From: Bugula neritina | Lineage: Eukaryota > Bryozoa > Gymnolaemata > Cheilostomatida > Bugulidae | DNA: 64,000 nt | Direction: 5' to 3' | Assembly: GCA_964035545.1 (NCBI GenBank) | Contig: OZ037770.1 | Coordinates: forward strand, 9,822,973-9,886,972 | Shown here: positions 53,693-64,000 of the stretch, piece by piece | Position numbering within the stretch: the first letter of the stretch is position 1 | Layout: each line of letters starts with the position of its first letter | The notes under the pieces: model-generated | Database searches by the model: none | What the model was told of the DNA's origin: nothing | What the model saw: only the letters and a program-made list of their open reading frames with translations | Translations under genes and position numbers: made by a program

Positions 53693-54452
53693 GCAAACAT
53701 TGTATATGCATGATATTTAAATTAGATAAACATTGTTTGATTTGAGTCAGTTTGCACACACTTTGCCAAAAGATTTCTACTCTGATTTGGATTCACCTCA
53801 TAGCACCGCAATGAGCTTACATCAAGATTCAAATTGGTTTAGAACTGCTGAGAAGACGACTCTTGTCACAATTGCAGTTGCAGTCATTATATTCACTTGT
53901 ATCCTATATAAAAGCTCATCTTAGTGGGTTGTGAACACATGAGAAAAGCCAAATAGAAAGAGTTAGTATATCAAAACCACTTGGGCAGATTCAAACTATT
54001 AATCTATAAAATATAACTACTCTAGCAATGACGACGTTCACTCCCACACATAAGTTAATGAGGAATGTGAAGATGAATAATCAGAGATTTAAGAATGCTT
54101 TAGTTACTTTTTTCTCAGGAATTGTCTATAAGATAATTCAATGAACCTTTTAAGGTCCTGCACTGCAACTAAAGAAGGCACTAACTATAAGTTCCACCTA
54201 AAGTTAATAACCAAAGAAACTACATGCCTTAGTATAATGATTGCTCAACGCTTGAGTTAGCCATAAGTTTTGATAAAAACTCTAACACACTATACAAAAG
54301 AAGTTTTAGGGTATGAAAAGGTGGTTATATACTAATATATAAGGGTTTAGATAAACTGGTTAGTACAAGATGTTATCTATTATTGTTCAAGTTTCAGTAA
54401 AACTTGAAGTGCACCTGTATTCATCTGTATCCTACTAGTCTTGAGGTGAAAA

Positions 54453-55368
54453 AGTGAGCTAAGGGGAGAAAGCCATTGGCTTATTTAACCCCAATAATGT
54501 AGCATGCAAATGTATGCCTAATAGAGTTTTAAAAGCAAGTACAGAATTAATGTCAATTGCTGCCTGGGGAAGTTTGTTCCAAACATCAATTACCTACTCT
54601 TTGGCAAAGTATAACCAAAAAAATATATATGTCCACATTTATAATCACTTTTCATTTCTTTATCCATGAATTGTTGCCTTTGTGACAGTTAGCAAAAGAA
54701 ATAGCAAACAAATTAAAGATTTTCAAGACTGGCAATACCAATTTAAACAAATTTAATTTTTAGTGTTTGAGAGAGTCAGCATAAAATTTTGTAAGTTGAT
54801 TAATAAAAGAAATTTTTTACATAACTATAAGTTTCATTGTTTATTGGGCCCATCAATCAGAAGTGACAATATCTTAGGTTCAGTTATTAATATGATCCCC
54901 TTTTAGCAGTTGCTATGCATTGCCAAGCTGTACGGCAAACTAGATGGCTATACAGTTTTCCAAATCATGATTAGCCGGATATGATTATATATATAATAGG
55001 CAGCAAGTAAGGAAAAGAGTATACAAATAATCTAAAATAAAAATCTAGGCTAGATCTAAAACAGGTCGCTCTGCAATTCTATCTCAGGTCAAATCATTTC
55101 AATAGCAGAAAAAACTTTTAACTGACTACACTAACAAACAGCGGTAAACAAACAAAATATATTTAATGTGCTTTTACGCCTTGTTTATATTTTATTGTAG
55201 AATTAGGCATTCTAAAACATAAAGATTAGATATTTTTATCTAACTTGATTTTAAAAGATTTTAGTTGCTAAAAGCATGTGCAGCGATAGTAAGAATAGTT
55301 TGCAGCCTAGGACAGTAGTGCACTAAGAAACATGGGGCACGTGAAAGATTTGTTCTACTACAAACTAC
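54453..55368. other. ~0.9-kb block present in duplicate 2 and absent from duplicate 1
   Basis: Copy 1 reads continuously from 'aggtgaaagag' into 'ttcacaatattgc' near 24,180, whereas copy 2 has about 915 extra bp. The extra DNA has no ORF and no clear terminal repeats. It begins gagctaaggggagaaagcc and contains gcctggggaagtttgttcca, so it may be an unknown repeat or DNA deleted from copy 1. Confidence 0.6.
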
Positions 55369-55799
55369 TTTCACAATATTGCTATTAGAAGTTTCTACAT
55401 ATGATAGAAACACAACGCTGCTATTTTGCTGAAGTTTCTTTTGCTGCAATTTGGTACTTTAGCTGTAGTTTAAAAATTGCTAGATGAAATTTGAGGGTCT
55501 TCCTCTTTGAGTAATGTACTGCCTTCAGTTTTATGAACTTGCCATGAAAACAGAGGCATCTGTGGTGTTTTGGGCTTTTTAAACAGCTAACTTTCAAAAT
55601 GCTTAGAATATCTTTTATGCAGTCAAACTAATCTCTTTCTTAACTTATATCTTTGCTAGCATGCGTTTGTTTTTCACACTGCACCACTAAACCGTAACAT
55701 CCGCAACGCCTTCGAAACTACATGCAGGTCTATTATTCACTTCTATAACTGATGTAATAATATAGTTTTGAAAAGCTTTATTCTCTTTTCAAGCTTTCA

Positions 55800-56395
55800 G
55801 GGCCTATTATAGACTATGACCAACCCACTCAGCTTGGATTATCAGGTAATCTTTGAGAAAAAAAACTACTCAGTTTCAGAACTGCTAATTCCTGAGCCAC
55901 TAATCATGCTGATTTGGTGCATTGGCTACACAGGATCACGTCTGATAAAGGCGAACCTGGTAAGGACCTTAACTATAAAAATTTGCGTTATGCTAGTGTT
56001 TCTTTTGTGAAAGCATCTGAAAAGACATATTTCATTATGAAAATAATAATGTTTCTTCAGTTGCTAAAAAAACTACAGGAGCTCTAAGATTTGGTGGGTA
56101 GAGCAGCCTGCTAAAGTAGTAAGTATTTGAATATTATGAATATGTGCAGCCGGCATGCAGTAAGCTAATAATTTGTTATTACCCTTAAGCTATTGTCTAG
56201 TTTGTAAAGTCGTGTTCTTTGATGCATAAAATATTCATAGCTGAAAACATAAATGATTTTCATCCGTCAATTTTATTCTATGAATTGTCATGAGAAGAAC
56301 TGCAACAGCTTAAGATTTAGAGCAAAGTAGCTTTGAAGCAGCTATCTGGTGCCTGTGTTGACCTAGAAACGGCACTTTACTCCAATTCCAAGGTG
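55800..56395 (+). pseudogene. Unidentified exon-like fragments in flank of ABCC copy 2
   Basis: Same pair of segments as at 24,640-25,268. The first reads SELLIPEPLIMLIWCIGYTG and stops being open just after a gtaagg donor. The second ends at TTCCAAG before gtgagc. Frames are damaged. The protein is not recognised. Confidence 0.35.
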
Positions 56396-57991
56396 AGCTG
56401 GAGAATTGCGGGGCTTTAGTTAACTGTAGCCTACACTTTCTTGCCATAGCTACTTATACCTCGTTACTCAATATTCCAATTGTTTATGCTAAGTACACAT
56501 ATTATTTTAATAACAGTGAAGAAAGTGCAGATACTAATTTTACTAATTAATAACTCTTTTAATTTTTGTGAAGCATGTTGAAGCCAATTTATCCCATCCC
56601 AGCTTTTTGTTGAAGTGCAGTATAGTTTTTGAAACAAAACATTTGCTAAAATTATTTTGGTATGAGAGAGCAAATATTTTAAGTTTTGACTTTGAGAATA
56701 AATCAGTTATCTGTATATAGATTTCAATCTCGGCCAGTTTTATATGAACTGAGTATTAAATATCTTACCTGCAGTAGGTAGCTTTAGGCCTAGTGAAGCA
56801 TAAAAATGACTTATTAAAGTATTTATAGTTTGTGTATTCAGGGCTGTTGAAGCATGGACTGGATATAATGTATTGCTTCACATGGTAAAATATAGTTAAA
56901 GAATCAGGGTTTAGATTGCGCGATACAGAACAGAAATTTTATACAGATGCAAAAGACAAAGCAAAATATCAATTTCTAAAGCTTTAGATTTGACATTCTA
57001 GTCTAGAAACTCTCTTCCAGGTTTCACAATCATGGAATCTATAGTTGATAACTTAAAATAGCTAACTAAGGTAGAAAGCTTACATTTGAGCACGACTCAT
57101 TCTCTGAGACTCCTTATTCCATTATACTTTATACTACATTTAGTAGCAGTTGTTCGCAACTTTTAGATAAAAACGATAATAATCCCTAATAGGATTTTTT
57201 TTTCTGAGTGCAAAGTGGTTTAGAGCATACAAAAAATGTTTTGGCATCAATAAAAAAACCTTACTATATGGTGAACAGATTAGAAAACTTTAGATAAAAT
57301 CTAAAACAAACAAAACAGAAAATGTATATCCTTTGGCAACTAGCTCAATTGACCTAAGAAAAAGAATGTTACAAAGTTGCCATAATCCTAATCATAGTTT
57401 TCTAGCTGCTTGCAAAAGATAGTATCACTGCATCACTGCTATTTGGCAACCTTTAGAAAGTTTGAATAGAATTTGTGGTTCAAATTTAAGGTTCCAGTGA
57501 TAGATTGTATTTCATTTCTACTGCTTTGTTCAAGATTTTGCTTAGATAACTTTTGACAATTGATATGAAACGTACTTAAGACTCTATTAGACTGTAAAAT
57601 ATAGGACGAGTTACACATATTTTGAAGTGATATGTGTTTTATGTTTTTAAAGTATTAAAACTGAAACTTGATTAAAGTTAATGAGAATATGCCAATTTTA
57701 TATAGAGTAGTAAATGCACCAACTACCATAGAGCACCACAATCACTTTAAATCGTATTCCAGATTATTCTGTTTAAAGAAAATATTGCTTGTAAATGCAG
57801 ACTTTTAAGAAAAGTCCTGTATGTTCGTAAGTTTTACCTTTAAAAACCTTTTGGCCAATTAGTTAAAGACAGTGAGAAAATACTATATAAAATGACTGCA
57901 ATATTTACTAAGCTGATGACAATCTAATATAATATTTGTAACAACTTGGCTTTCATTTAGCTGAACATTAATCAAAGAGGACTAATCGAAG

Positions 57992-64000
<6,009 letters not shown>

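Overview
The window is AT-rich animal nuclear DNA. Its genes are split into many short exons with GT-AG introns. It also carries long CA, AT and pentanucleotide arrays, tRNA-derived SINEs, a 5'-truncated LINE, DNA-transposon relics and decayed Ty3/Gypsy elements. The protein families (SLC16, SLC18B1 and ABCC5/MRP5 transporters) are metazoan. Gene style and repeats suggest an invertebrate, perhaps a lophotrochozoan, but the species cannot be named from the sequence.

Layout. (1) 1-7,526, minus strand: the 5' part of an SLC16-like (monocarboxylate-transporter family) gene that runs off the left edge. Its large second intron holds a scrambled Gypsy relic (2.9-5.3 kb). (2) 9,152-9,760: a decayed 3' end of an ABCC5-like gene, then a (CA)n array of about 420 bp. 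(3) 11,033-21,515, plus strand: a complete SLC18B1-like transporter gene (11 exons, about 465 aa). Its introns carry a Harbinger-type MITE, a LINE fragment, a hAT-like relic, a hairpin and a tRNA-like SINE. (4) 22.5-45.0 kb: a complete ABCC5/MRP5-like ABC transporter gene. I could thread 29 exons with matching phases into one 1,397-residue frame (26,957-45,028). (5) 45-52.5 kb: intergenic DNA with unidentified exon-like fragments and a GC-rich, 5'-truncated Ty3/Gypsy element. That element has an extra zinc-finger/coiled-coil ORF where an envelope gene would sit. (6) 52.5-64 kb: a second copy of the 5' flank and first eight exons of the ABCC5-like gene, running off the right edge.

The main story is a tandem array of ABCC5-like exporters: one intact copy, one apparently intact but cut by the window, and one dead remnant. 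It is interleaved with two other transporter genes. The two good copies align through introns and flanks, so each can date mobile-element insertions in the other. This shows a tRNA-like SINE present only in copy 1, and two solo LTRs, an AT expansion and a 0.9-kb block present only in copy 2. The least explained item is the third ORF of the Gypsy element. No prokaryotic features (operons, CRISPR) are present.
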